From positions 1-28,978 of the forward strand of contig JAICIG010000030.1 of NCBI GenBank assembly GCA_025924495.1: a stretch of 28,978 nucleotides of DNA, read 5' to 3'. This DNA comes from Pirellulales bacterium. GTDB taxonomy: Bacteria; Planctomycetota; Planctomycetia; Pirellulales; JAICIG01. Below the pieces are notes generated by a model. That model did no database searches and had not been told where the DNA came from. It worked only from the letters and a program-made list of their open reading frames with translations. Of this stretch, positions 1 to 8,156 are shown in pieces. Position numbers and translations under genes: made by a program. Each line of letters opens with the position of its first letter. Position 1 is the first letter of the stretch.

Positions 1-750
1 CAATTCATTCTGCGCTTGTCGTTCGGCCTGTCGCTGGCGATGGCGTGCACTTCGCCGCGCTGGGTGAGCAGCGGGTACTATCGAAATAACTTGTATGTGC
101 TGCTGGGTCTGAACGTGCTGGCCTGCCTGGTCGCTTGGATGGGCGTCCAACAGACCGCGCCGTTGCCGGTTTGGCCTCCATTGCTCGCGGCCGTATTGAG
201 CTATGCGGGCGCTGTGTTCTGGCTTTACGAACGATGGCGGCCCGGGCTGATCGCGCTAGGCAGCCTGGCCCTCATCACGCTGATCGGCGCCTGGCTGGCG
301 GTCGCTCGCCCGGAAACCGAATCGTTCGGCGCCTTGGCCCTGCATTGGCTCGATCCGATCGGCGGCGGGCTGGTGCTAGGCGTCACCATGGCGGCCATGT
401 TGCTAGGGCACTGGTATCTGAACGCGCCGGGCATGTCGCTGACGCCGCTCAAACGGCTGGTCCTAGCCATGGGAGTCGTCCTCTTCTTGCGCGCGGTATT
501 TTGCGGCCTGGGTTTAGCCGCCGATTTCGCCGCCGAAGGGCCGTATGGCCTGCAGCGGTGGCTGTTCGTCTCCCTGCGCTGGCTGGCCGGCCTTGCCGGC
601 GCGGCTGCCGCAGCCGTCATGGCATGGCATACGCTCAAGATTCCGAATACCCAGAGCGCAACCGGCATTCTGTACGTCGGCGTAATCGTTACCTTCGTCG
701 GCGAACTGACGTCGCAACTACTGTCCGACGAATCCTTGTTTCCGCTATGA
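1..750 (+). CDS. Polytopic membrane protein, 5' end outside window
   Basis: The reading frame is open from base 1 (QFILRLSFG...) to a TGA at 748-750, so the gene begins upstream; a TTG at 16 and an ATG at 43 are in frame but lie inside the hydrophobic stretch and are unlikely to be the real start. About 249 residues are visible. They form roughly six or seven hydrophobic segments separated by short loops such as YERWRPG and LTPLKRL, with one longer loop around PETESFGALALHW. A loop with GHWYLNAPGMSLTPLKR lies about halfway. No enzyme signature is recognised and no function is assigned. The next gene, a membrane zinc-ribbon protein, starts 7 bases after the stop, so the two are probably cotranscribed. 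Confidence 0.75.
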   Translation, partial: QFILRLSFGLSLAMACTSPRWVSSGYYRNNLYVLLGLNVLACLVAWMGVQQTAPLPVWPPLLAAVLSYAGAVFWLYERWRPGLIALGSLALITLIGAWLAVARPETESFGALALHWLDPIGGGLVLGVTMAAMLLGHWYLNAPGMSLTPLKRLVLAMGVVLFLRAVFCGLGLAADFAAEGPYGLQRWLFVSLRWLAGLAGAAAAAVMAWHTLKIPNTQSATGILYVGVIVTFVGELTSQLLSDESLFPL

Positions 751-757
751 TATCTAA

Positions 758-1249
758 ATGAACGTCGCATTTGCTTGTCCTCGGTGTGAACAGAGCTGCG
801 TCTGCGAAGCGGCGGCGGACGACGCCAGCCTGCAATGTCCGCACTGCCAGCTGGAAATCATCCATCCTCCCGAGGCGTTCGAGAACGGCCAGTTGCAGCG
901 GTGCCTCGTTTGTCCGAGCACCGATCTCTTCGTGCGTAAGGATTTCCCGCAGCGTTTGGGCGTGGCGATCGTGGTCGTCGGTTTTGCCATCAGCTGCATC
1001 ACCTGGAACTTCTACCTGACGAACCTAACCTTCGCTGTGCTGTTCGCCACCGCGCTCATAGACTTGGCGCTGTTTTCCATCGTCGGCGAATCGCTGACGT
1101 GTTACCGCTGCGGCGCTCAGTATCGAAACGTGGAAGGGTTGAAGAATTACAGCGGCTTCAATCTCGAAACGCACGAACGATATCGCCAGGAGGCTGCTCG
1201 CCTGGGCCGGCCCGCGGTCGTCAACCATTCCGACGCTGCCGGCAGGTAA
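758..1249 (+). CDS. Membrane zinc-ribbon protein of unknown function
   Basis: A 163-residue protein starting at ATG 758. The N-terminus carries a zinc-ribbon pattern C7-x2-C10 ... C27-x2-C30 (CPRC and CPHC), the style of short ribbon common at planctomycete protein N-termini. A second pair, C49-x2-C52 (CLVC), is followed by two hydrophobic segments at about residues 67-85 and 90-110, and then C115-x2-C118 (CYRC). The second metal site therefore appears to be closed across a membrane hairpin, with both cysteine pairs on the same side. The C-terminal 45 residues are soluble and end with several charged residues. The gene lies 7 bases after the membrane protein and 12 bases before the FAD/Fe-S dehydrogenase. 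Metal binding is inferred from spacing only, and no enzymatic role is claimed. Confidence 0.8.
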   Translation: MNVAFACPRCEQSCVCEAAADDASLQCPHCQLEIIHPPEAFENGQLQRCLVCPSTDLFVRKDFPQRLGVAIVVVGFAISCITWNFYLTNLTFAVLFATALIDLALFSIVGESLTCYRCGAQYRNVEGLKNYSGFNLETHERYRQEAARLGRPAVVNHSDAAGR

Positions 1250-1261
1250 TCGCGGGCGCCT

Positions 1262-4219
1262 ATGGACCAACAGCGCGAAAGGATCCAGGAAGATCTGCGG
1301 GGGCTGATCAGCGGGGAAGTGCGCTGCGACGATGTGTTCCTGCAACTTTACGCCAGCGACGCCAGCATTTATCAGGTGACGCCGCTGGGCGTCGTCCGAC
1401 CACGGACGGCCGCCGACGTGGCCGCGGTCGTGCAATATGCCCGCGAGAACCAGTTGCCAATCCACGCGCGCGGCGCGGGCAGCGGGCTGGCAGGCGAATC
1501 GCTCGGCCCCGGGTTGGTACTCGATTTCTCCAGCCATTTCCGCCGCATTCTCCGAACCGATCCGGCGACGGTTAGATTGCAGCCCGGCGTGGTGCACGAG
1601 CGTCTGAATCATCATTTGCGGCTGCAAGGCCGGCAGTTCGGTCCCGATCCCTCGACGAGTCACGTCACCACGATGGGCGGCGTGGTGGCCGTGGACGGCG
1701 CGGGCAGCCATTGGTTGCAGTATGGCTCGGCGCGGCGGCATGTGTTGAGTCTGCAAGTCGTGCTCGCCGACGGCGCCATCATGGAGGTTGGACAGGAACC
1801 GCTGCACGCGGGGATCAGCCTGGACGCCGATCCTCGCAAGCGCGATTTGATCAACGAAGTCGTCAGGCTGATTCAGCGGAACCAGGAGGTCATTCGCCGC
1901 CGCCAGGCGCGCAGCCTGGTGAACCGTTTTGGCTATCAGTTGGCCGACATCCTGACCGACGACTCGTTGAATCTGGCCGGCTTATTAACCGGCTCGGAAG
2001 GCACACTGGCTCTGATCACCGAGATGACCATTGCGACCCAGCCGTTGCCGCGACAGCGCGGAGTGGCGTTGCTGTTGTTCGACCGCCTGGAGAGCGCGGC
2101 GCGCGCCGTTCAGGAGATCCTGCCCTTCGGCCCTTCGGCCTGCGACCTGATGGATCGTCGGCATCTCAGCCTGGCGCGCGAGATCGATCCGAGATACGAT
2201 TCGCTGATTCCGGCCGCCACCGAGGCGCTGTTGCTGGTCGAGTGCCAGGGAGACGATCCGGTTGAAGTGCGCGGCCGAATCCGACTGATCACCGACCGAG
2301 TTCGCAAAAAGAAACGCCTGGCCTTCGATTCGCGGCAGACCTTCAGCCCGGAAGAAGTCGATCTGTACTGGCAACTGGCGCTTAACAACGTGCCAACGCT
2401 GTACCGGCTGAAAGGCTCATCGCGCGCCGTGCCGTTCGTAGAAGACATGGCGGCGCCTCCGGAAAGTTTGCCTCAATTCCTCGTCGAAATGCAAAACGCG
2501 CTGAAGCGGCATCAGGTCACCGCGACGCTGTTTGCTCATGCGGGACACGGTCAGTTGCACCTGCGGCCATTTCTCGATCTCGCCGACCCCGAACAAGTAC
2601 GAACGATGGAATCGCTGGCGAGCGAGCTTTACGATCTCGTGATTGCCGTCGGGGGCACCGTCAGCGGCGAGCACGGAGCGGGGTTGAGCCGCACGCCGTT
2701 CCTGCGTCGCCAGGCCGGCGAGTTGTACGACGTGTTCGCTGAGATTAAACGGATTTTCGATCCGGCAGGCATCCTCAATCCGGGAAAAGTCGTCGAGACA
2801 AGCCCCCGGCGCATCGTCGAGCATCTGCGCCCGCAGCAGGCGGCAGCGCGCGCAGAGGCAACGCCCGAGGCGCCAGCACGCGAGCTGATCGAACTGCAAC
2901 TGCGTTGGGGGCAGGGGGAAATGGAGCAAATCGCGCGCAACTGCAACGGCTGCGGCGCCTGCCGCTCGCAGGCCGCGGGCGTGCGCATGTGCCCCGTTTT
3001 TCGCTTCGCTCCGGCCGAGGAAAGTTCGCCGCGCGCGAAGGCCAATTTGATGCGCGGCATTGTCAGCGGCCAGCTCGATCCGGACTCGCTGAAAACCGAC
3101 GAATTCAAAGCGGTCGCCGACTTGTGTGTCAACTGCCAGATGTGCCGCCTGGAATGCCCGGCGGGCGTCGACATTCCCAAGCTCATGCTCGAAGCCAAAG
3201 CGGCTTACGTGGCCAGCAACGGCCTGCGATTTCGCGATTGGATCGTGACCCGGTTGGATCTCTTCAGCTCGCTCGGCAGCCTGGCCAGTCCGCTGGCCAA
3301 CTGGGCGCTTGGAAACCGCCAGGCGCGATGGGTGTTGGAGAAAATCGCCGGCATCGCGCAAGGGCGGAAATTGCCTCGCTTCGCGCCCCGTCCTTTCATG
3401 CGCCGAGCCAGCCGACGCCGCCTCACTCGCCCGACCCGGCGGTCGGGCAGAAAAGTGCTCTACTTCGTCGATACCTACGCCAACTTCCACGATACGCAGT
3501 TGGCCGAGGCGCTGGTGGCAGTGTTTGAACATAACGGGGTGGCAGTTTACGTTCATCCGCACCAGTCGCAGTCGGGCATGGCGATGGTCTCTCTGGGCGC
3601 CGTCGACCGGGCCCGCCGCATCGCCGCGCGCAACACGGAGATCCTGGCTGAAGCCATTCGCCAAGGCTATACCGTCGTGACGAGCGAGCCATCGGCCGCC
3701 TTGTGCTTGAAGCGCGAATATCCCGACTTGCTCCGCGACGACGACGCACGGTTGGTGGCCGAAAACGCCAGCGAGGCCTGCGCCTACTTGTGGGGCCTGC
3801 ACCTGGTCGGCAAACTGCAACTTGATTTGAAGCCCGTCAACGCCACGGTCGGCTACCACATGCCCTGCCACATGAAGGCCTTGGAAATCGGCTCGCCCGG
3901 CGAGAACCTGCTGCGGCTGATTCCCGGCTTGAACGTGCATCGGGTCGAGAAAGGCTGCTCGGGGATGGCCGGCACCTTTGGATTTAAAAAAGAAAACTAC
4001 CGTAACAGCTTACGCGCCGGCTGGCCGCTGATTTCCGCCGTCCGCGAATCGACCTGGCAGGCCGGCGCCACCGAATGCAGCGCCTGCAAAATCCAGATGG
4101 AGCAAGGCACGACCAAACCCACGATTCATCCCCTGAAGCTCCTGGCATTGGCTTACGGCCTGATGCCGGAAGCGGCGTCGCTGTTGACCGCGCGAGGACA
4201 GGAGCTGATCGTCACATGA
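1262..4219 (+). CDS. FAD-linked oxidase fused to Fe-S and cysteine-rich domains (D-2-hydroxyacid dehydrogenase type)
   Basis: A 985-residue fusion of GlcD-like and GlcF-like halves, the architecture of YdiJ/Dld-type D-2-hydroxyacid dehydrogenases (lactate, 2-hydroxyglutarate). The PCMH FAD-binding domain covers about residues 40-265, with the typical HARGAGSGLAGE loop and a DPSTSHVTTMGG segment. The FAD-oxidase C-terminal domain follows to about 515 and contains the flavoprotein signature SGEHGAGLSR. Two [4Fe-4S] ligand sets lie at about 560 (CNGCGAC...CPVFR) and 620 (CVNCQMC...CPAGV). Cysteine-rich CCG-type motifs follow: HMPCH near 864, GCSGMAG near 899 and CSACK near 938. Known members oxidise a D-2-hydroxyacid and pass electrons through the Fe-S centres to the respiratory chain. 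The substrate here cannot be read from sequence. Its TGA overlaps the moaD start by 4 bases, implying translational coupling. Confidence 0.95.
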   Translation: MDQQRERIQEDLRGLISGEVRCDDVFLQLYASDASIYQVTPLGVVRPRTAADVAAVVQYARENQLPIHARGAGSGLAGESLGPGLVLDFSSHFRRILRTDPATVRLQPGVVHERLNHHLRLQGRQFGPDPSTSHVTTMGGVVAVDGAGSHWLQYGSARRHVLSLQVVLADGAIMEVGQEPLHAGISLDADPRKRDLINEVVRLIQRNQEVIRRRQARSLVNRFGYQLADILTDDSLNLAGLLTGSEGTLALITEMTIATQPLPRQRGVALLLFDRLESAARAVQEILPFGPSACDLMDRRHLSLAREIDPRYDSLIPAATEALLLVECQGDDPVEVRGRIRLITDRVRKKKRLAFDSRQTFSPEEVDLYWQLALNNVPTLYRLKGSSRAVPFVEDMAAPPESLPQFLVEMQNALKRHQVTATLFAHAGHGQLHLRPFLDLADPEQVRTMESLASELYDLVIAVGGTVSGEHGAGLSRTPFLRRQAGELYDVFAEIKRIFDPAGILNPGKVVETSPRRIVEHLRPQQAAARAEATPEAPARELIELQLRWGQGEMEQIARNCNGCGACRSQAAGVRMCPVFRFAPAEESSPRAKANLMRGIVSGQLDPDSLKTDEFKAVADLCVNCQMCRLECPAGVDIPKLMLEAKAAYVASNGLRFRDWIVTRLDLFSSLGSLASPLANWALGNRQARWVLEKIAGIAQGRKLPRFAPRPFMRRASRRRLTRPTRRSGRKVLYFVDTYANFHDTQLAEALVAVFEHNGVAVYVHPHQSQSGMAMVSLGAVDRARRIAARNTEILAEAIRQGYTVVTSEPSAALCLKREYPDLLRDDDARLVAENASEACAYLWGLHLVGKLQLDLKPVNATVGYHMPCHMKALEIGSPGENLLRLIPGLNVHRVEKGCSGMAGTFGFKKENYRNSLRAGWPLISAVRESTWQAGATECSACKIQMEQGTTKPTIHPLKLLALAYGLMPEAASLLTARGQELIVT

Positions 4220-4461
4220 ACGTCCGCGTGCAACTATTTGCCGTCGCTCGGCAGCTTGCCGGCCAAGAGGCGATCGAACTCTCGCTGCCCGAGGGAGCGA
4301 CCGTCGGCCAATTGCGGCAGGCGTTGCGAGAGGCGGTTCCTGCCTTGGACTCCGTCTTGTCCCACGTGATGTTCGCCGTCAACGCCGAATATGCCGACGA
4401 TCAGGCGGTTATTCCGCCCGGCGCTCCGGTGGCCTGTATTCCACCCGTTAGCGGCGGTTAA
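4216..4461 (+). CDS. moaD: Molybdopterin synthase small subunit MoaD
   Basis: An 81-residue beta-grasp sulfur carrier. In molybdopterin synthase, the C-terminal diglycine of MoaD becomes a thiocarboxylate that donates sulfur to cyclic pyranopterin. The ending PPVSGG supplies this diglycine, and the N-terminus MNVRVQLFAVARQLAG matches the ThiS/MoaD fold, with LPEGATVGQLRQAL typical of the first helix. The ATG at 4216 overlaps the stop of the FAD/Fe-S dehydrogenase (ATGA), which fixes the start and argues for coupled translation. A longer in-frame reading exists upstream but would run through the preceding gene. The large subunit gene moaE follows after a 208-base gap, which is long for an operon partner and contains a possible separate promoter. 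Confidence 0.93.
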   Translation: MNVRVQLFAVARQLAGQEAIELSLPEGATVGQLRQALREAVPALDSVLSHVMFAVNAEYADDQAVIPPGAPVACIPPVSGG

Positions 4462-4629
4462 GCGCGCTATGTGGGCGGGTCTTCATCACGGTGCAAGCGA
4501 CGCCGCCGATGTCCTCGTTCTCATGCGCCAATTGCCGGCTTCCAAGGGACCGCATTCCGGCGCCAATCTCGTGCATGGCTTTGATTTAAGATCGCTCGAA
4601 CCGGTCAATCGCCACCTAGCTCTTGCGTC

Positions 4630-4658
4630 GCGACAATCCGAGCGCTAGTGGGTAGAAT
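4630..4658 (+). promoter_or_regulatory. Possible sigma70-type promoter for moaE, leaderless arrangement
   Basis: GCGACA at 4630-4635 and TAGAAT at 4653-4658 are separated by 17 bases. The -10 box ends 11 bases before the moaE ATG at 4670, and no Shine-Dalgarno-like purine run is seen in between. A transcript starting about 7 bases after the -10 would have almost no leader. The -35 matches the consensus at only four positions, so this is tentative. Confidence 0.35.
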
Positions 4659-4669
4659 GAACCCATACT

Positions 4670-5122
4670 ATGGTCTCGATCACAAATCACCCGATTGATA
4701 CGGCTGGCTTGCTCCAGCAAGTCAACTCCGCGCTGGCCGGCGCAGTGGTATTATTCCTGGGCACCACGCGGGAGATCACGGGCGGCCGGCGAACCCAGCA
4801 TCTCGACTACGAGTGCTACCCGGAAATGGCCCAGAAGAAGCTAGCGGAATTGGAGGCGGAAGCTCGCCGCCGCTGGCCGCTTGCCGAGTGTGCCATCGTC
4901 CATCGCTTGGGCCGGCTGGAAATTGGCGAGGCCAGCGTGGCCGTGGCCGTCAGCAGCCCGCATCGCCACGCCGCGTTCGAGGCGGGCAAGTGGCTGATCG
5001 ACACGCTGAAGGAAGTCGTGCCGATCTGGAAGCAGGAAACGTGGGCCGACGGCTCGACCGAGTGGGTGCATCCGGGTTTGCCCGCCGGTTCCAAGCCGGC
5101 TACGCACGAGCTGCCGCAGTGA
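4670..5122 (+). CDS. moaE: Molybdopterin synthase catalytic subunit MoaE
   Basis: A 150-residue protein with family hallmarks throughout. It has the N-terminal NHPIDTAGLLQQV, the FLGTTRE segment where MoaE proteins carry a conserved F-x-G-x-x-R core, LDYECYPEMAQ, and the HRLGRLEIGEASVAVAV block. The C-terminal VPIWKQE holds the active-site lysine region. MoaE pairs with MoaD to insert two sulfurs into cyclic pyranopterin monophosphate and make molybdopterin. Length is normal for the family (about 150 residues). The ATG at 4670 matches the usual N-terminus, although no ribosome-binding site is visible; see the candidate promoter just upstream. The moaA ribosome-binding sequence GAGG overlaps the moaE stop codon. 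Confidence 0.95.
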   Translation: MVSITNHPIDTAGLLQQVNSALAGAVVLFLGTTREITGGRRTQHLDYECYPEMAQKKLAELEAEARRRWPLAECAIVHRLGRLEIGEASVAVAVSSPHRHAAFEAGKWLIDTLKEVVPIWKQETWADGSTEWVHPGLPAGSKPATHELPQ

Positions 5123-5132
5123 GGCCAACCGC

Positions 5133-6134
5133 GTGAACGTTCAACAACCGCTCGTCGATCGTTTCGGCCGCGTGCATCGCGATTTGCGGATCAGCGTGAC
5201 CGACCGCTGCAACATCCGCTGCTTCTACTGCATGCCGGCGGAAAACGTGCGCTTCAAACCGCGCTCGGAACTACTCACGTTCGAAGAGATTGAACGCTTC
5301 GTGCGAGTCGCGGCGAAACTGGGAATACGCAAACTGCGCCTGACCGGGGGCGAGCCGCTGGTGCGGCACGACTTGCCGCGACTGATTGCAAAGCTGGCTC
5401 AGACGTCGGGCATCGAAGACATCGCGCTGACGACCAACGGATTGCTGCTGGCGGAACAAGCCCAGGCCCTGCGCGACGCCGGCTTACAGCGTTTGAACAT
5501 CAGTCTCGACACGCTGAATCCCGAGACGTTCCAAAGAATTTCCCGGCGAGACGGATTTGAAAAGGTGCTCGCCGGCGTCTCCGCCGCGCAGCAGGTCGGC
5601 TTCGACAAGATCAAGCTCAATGCGGTTGCCATCAAAGGCTTGAGCGAACCGGACATTGTGCCGCTAGGCCGCTTCGCCCGGGAGCACGGCCTCGAAATGC
5701 GGTTCATCGAGTACATGCCGCTGGACGCCGACGGCAATTGGGACAACGGGCAAGTGCTGGCCGGCGAAGAGATTCGCCGAGTTCTCGCGGCAGAAATCGG
5801 CCCACTGGAACCTTTGCCGGTCACTAATCCAAGCCAGCCGGCGACCGACTATCAATTTCTCGACGGCGGCGGCATTGTCGGTTTCATCAATCCGGTGACT
5901 CAGCCGTTCTGTGCCGATTGCAATCGGCTGAGATTGACTGCCGAAGGTCAGATTCGCAATTGCCTTTTCTCTACCGTCGAATGGGACGCCCGGGCGCTCT
6001 TGCGAAGCGGCGGAGAGGACTGCGAATTGATGCAATTGATTCGCGACTGCGTTGCCGCCAAGAAGGCCGGGCACGGCATCAACAGCGACGAATTCATCAA
6101 GCCCGAGCGGGCCATGTTCCAAATCGGCGGTTGA
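5133..6134 (+). CDS. moaA: GTP 3',8-cyclase MoaA (radical SAM)
   Basis: A 333-residue radical SAM enzyme catalysing the first step of molybdenum cofactor synthesis, the rearrangement of GTP to 3',8-cyclo-GTP. The N-terminal [4Fe-4S] site that binds S-adenosylmethionine is C26-x3-C30-x2-C33 (CNIRCFYC). LTGGEPLVR follows as the SAM-contacting loop. The C-terminal substrate-binding cluster is C260-x2-C263-x13-C277. The protein ends FQIGG, and the terminal diglycine is needed for activity in characterised MoaA. The GTG start at 5133 is preceded by GAGG at 5121-5124, which overlaps the moaE stop. The desulfurase-family gene begins only 4 bases after the moaA stop. Partners such as moaC are not in this window. 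Confidence 0.97.
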   Translation: MNVQQPLVDRFGRVHRDLRISVTDRCNIRCFYCMPAENVRFKPRSELLTFEEIERFVRVAAKLGIRKLRLTGGEPLVRHDLPRLIAKLAQTSGIEDIALTTNGLLLAEQAQALRDAGLQRLNISLDTLNPETFQRISRRDGFEKVLAGVSAAQQVGFDKIKLNAVAIKGLSEPDIVPLGRFAREHGLEMRFIEYMPLDADGNWDNGQVLAGEEIRRVLAAEIGPLEPLPVTNPSQPATDYQFLDGGGIVGFINPVTQPFCADCNRLRLTAEGQIRNCLFSTVEWDARALLRSGGEDCELMQLIRDCVAAKKAGHGINSDEFIKPERAMFQIGG

Positions 6135-6138
6135 TCGC

Positions 6139-7323
6139 ATGTCCCTCCCTGTCCGCCGCATCTATCTCGACAATGCCGCCACGAGTTGGCCGAAGCCCGA
6201 AACGGTGTACGCCGCGGTCGATCGCTACCAGCGCGAGTTAGGGGCTCCGGCGGGCCGCGGCGCCTACGCAGAAGCTCTCGAAGTCGGCCAAGCCGTTGAG
6301 GCGGCGCGCCGGGCCGCAGCCGCCTTGATCGGCGCCGAAGATCCGCGGCGAATGATCTTCACGTTGAACGGCACCGACGCGTTAAATCTGGCGATCCACG
6401 GTCTCTTAGATGCCGCGCCCGGTCACGTCGTTACCACGGTCGCCGAGCACAACTCGGTGTTGCGCCCGCTGCGCGAATTGGAGCGAATCGGCCGAATCGA
6501 AGTCACACGCATTGCATGCAATGCTAGTGGAGTCGTCGACCCCGACGATGTCCGGCGGGCGCTGCGCCATGACACTGCCTTGGTGATCATTACGCACGCC
6601 TCGAACGTGACGGGGGCGCTCCAGCCTGCGGCAGAGGTAGTCCGGCTGGCGCGAGAGCGAGGCGTCTTATGCCTGGTCGATGCAGCGCAGACCCTGGGCG
6701 AAGTGCCGATCTCGCTGGCGGACATGCCTGCCGATCTCGTGGCCGCTCCCGGACATAAGGGACTGCTGGGACCGCTCGGAACCGGATTGCTCTACATTCG
6801 CCCGGGCGTCGAACAACGCTTGAAGAGCGTGAGGCAAGGCGGAACCGGCAGTTTCAGCGACGACGATCGCCAGCCCAAGGCGCTGCCCGACAAGTACGAG
6901 CCGGGCAACCTCAACGTGCCGGGGATTCTCGGCCTTGGCGCCGGAATCCGATGGCTAGCAGAGCAGGGACTTCCCGACATCCGCCTGCGCGCGGTAGAAC
7001 TGACCGACCGATTGCTGTCTGGACTGACCGCGATCGCCGGGGTGCAAGTGCATGGGCCGTCGAGCGCGTCGGAGCGCGTCGCCGTGGTGAGCGTCACCTT
7101 GGCAGGGATCGACAGCCAAGAACTAGCAGCGGCGCTTGATTCGGCCTATCGAATTCAGACCCGACCCGGGATTCATTGTGCGCCGGGCATGCACCGGGCG
7201 CTAGGCACCCTGCAATCCGGCGGCACGGTTCGCTTTAGCCTCGGGGCAATGACCACCCGCGATGAAGTCGATGCGGCGATTAATGCCGTCCGCGAGATCG
7301 CCGCTGCCACCGCCCCTCTTTAG
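6139..7323 (+). CDS. Cysteine desulfurase family protein (class V aminotransferase)
   Basis: A 394-residue PLP enzyme of the NifS/SufS superfamily. It begins with the typical IYLDNAATSWPKPETV. H104 in the AEHNS motif stacks on PLP. D194-region VDAAQTLG and the lysine K207 in APGHKGLLG would form the Schiff base. C347 in GIHCAPGMHR is placed as the persulfide-carrying cysteine. Overall it looks closest to the standalone group often annotated as cysteine desulfurase family protein, rather than IscS. The ATG at 6139 lies 4 bases after the moaA stop; a longer in-frame start at 6052 would overlap moaA and is rejected because homology begins at 6139. The position within a Mo-cofactor block suggests, by inference, that it supplies sulfur for MoaD thiocarboxylation. 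Confidence 0.92.
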   Translation: MSLPVRRIYLDNAATSWPKPETVYAAVDRYQRELGAPAGRGAYAEALEVGQAVEAARRAAAALIGAEDPRRMIFTLNGTDALNLAIHGLLDAAPGHVVTTVAEHNSVLRPLRELERIGRIEVTRIACNASGVVDPDDVRRALRHDTALVIITHASNVTGALQPAAEVVRLARERGVLCLVDAAQTLGEVPISLADMPADLVAAPGHKGLLGPLGTGLLYIRPGVEQRLKSVRQGGTGSFSDDDRQPKALPDKYEPGNLNVPGILGLGAGIRWLAEQGLPDIRLRAVELTDRLLSGLTAIAGVQVHGPSSASERVAVVSVTLAGIDSQELAAALDSAYRIQTRPGIHCAPGMHRALGTLQSGGTVRFSLGAMTTRDEVDAAINAVREIAAATAPL

Positions 7324-7345
7324 GATAGGAAAGGATTTTCACGGC

Positions 7346-7762
7346 ATGGAACAGGAACCTTGGTTCAAGGACGGGCTGCGATTTCAATGCTCCCAGTGCG
7401 GCGACTGTTGCACCGGCGCCCCCGGGTACGTGTGGGTGAACCAAGAGGAGATCGCAGCGCTCGCGAACCAGATCGGTGTGGCGCTCGACGAGTTCGAACG
7501 CAAATATGTTCGTCGAGTAGGGATCCGTAAAAGCCTCGTGGAATTTCCCAACGGCGACTGCGTGTTTTTCGACGGCGAAAAACGGAAATGCACGGTCTAC
7601 GAGGCGCGTCCTCGACAGTGCCGAACCTGGCCCTTCTGGCACTCCAACTTGAAGTCGCCGGAAGACTGGCAACAGACCTGCGAGGTTTGTCCCGGCAGCG
7701 GCCAGGGGCCGCTCGTGCCTCTCGAACGCATCCTGCACCAGGTGCAGGTCATCCGGATTTGA
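7346..7762 (+). CDS. YkgJ-family cysteine cluster protein
   Basis: A 138-residue protein with the CxxCxxCC signature C15-x2-C18-x2-C21-C22 (CSQCGDCC), followed by C72, C82 and C92 in the pattern CVFF...KCTVYEARPRQCRTWPFW, and a final C112-x2-C115. This is the YkgJ/zinc- or iron-chelating family (formerly UPF0153), in which the cysteines bind a metal centre; biochemical roles are poorly known. The ATG at 7346 has AAAGGA at 7330-7335 with 10-base spacing. An in-frame ATG at 7262 lies inside the desulfurase gene and is less likely. The gene starts 22 bases after the desulfurase stop and looks like the last gene of this operon; a long gap with an HU promoter follows. Confidence 0.9.
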   Translation: MEQEPWFKDGLRFQCSQCGDCCTGAPGYVWVNQEEIAALANQIGVALDEFERKYVRRVGIRKSLVEFPNGDCVFFDGEKRKCTVYEARPRQCRTWPFWHSNLKSPEDWQQTCEVCPGSGQGPLVPLERILHQVQVIRI

Positions 7763-8070
7763 GCCAATCGTGCCGATTTTCAGTTTTGATTGGAGTTTGA
7801 CGATTAGGTGGCCGATTTAGGTGCTGTCGCAACCTTGCGCCTCGAAAGCGGCGCTGTCGGTCAGCGGCGAGCTACAGAACGACGCGGCGAGCCGGGCTCT
7901 CTAAACCTCGTTCTGTCATAGGCTTACGCCAACCGGACTGCGTTGATCGACTGTAAGCTCTTTGACAATTTGGAGTTAGCGACTCGCATCCTGCGGCGAG
8001 CTTCCTGTTATCAAGGTCGCCGCCCGGTAGATGCACTGGTGCGGTCGGCGTGAGTTTACGTCGAATGCAC
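7763..8070. other. Intergenic region before the HU promoter, nothing confidently identified
   Basis: This 308-base stretch after the YkgJ gene holds no convincing open frame or tRNA. A TTGACA at 7962-7967 has no acceptable -10 box at 16-18 bases. Some short GC-rich self-complementary pieces occur (GCGGCGAGC and GTCGCCGCC near 7992-8025) but no canonical terminator with a T-run was seen. Confidence 0.4.
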
Positions 8071-8099
8071 TTGACACTAGTACTTACGGCACCTACACT
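8071..8099 (+). promoter_or_regulatory. Sigma70-type promoter for the HU gene
   Basis: A perfect TTGACA at 8071-8076 is separated by exactly 17 bases from TACACT at 8094-8099. Transcription would start near 8106, giving a leader of about 70 bases before the HU start codon at 8175. This is the best consensus promoter in the window. Confidence 0.7.
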
Positions 8100-8121
8100 T
8101 GGAGCGTGACCTCGTTAATCG

Positions 8122-8156
8122 AAGGACGACCGAATTGAGCATCGGTCGCCCCTTTT
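8122..8156 (+). promoter_or_regulatory. Leader hairpin followed by TTTT, upstream of HU
   Basis: CGACCGA at 8127-8133 pairs with TCGGTCG at 8142-8148 around an 8-base loop. AAGG at 8122-8125 pairs with CCTT at 8151-8154 after a small internal bulge, and the T-run continues to 8156. The shape is terminator-like but sits between the promoter and the start codon, so it could act as an attenuator or as an mRNA structure in the HU leader. Confidence 0.45.

Noticed and set aside
2417..3940. 507-aa open frame on the - strand inside the FAD/Fe-S dehydrogenase
   Set aside because: The + strand carries clear FAD and Fe-S motifs across the same bases, so this is a shadow frame.
7962..7967. Second HU promoter at TTGACA
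   Set aside because: No -10-like hexamer at 16-18 bases downstream.
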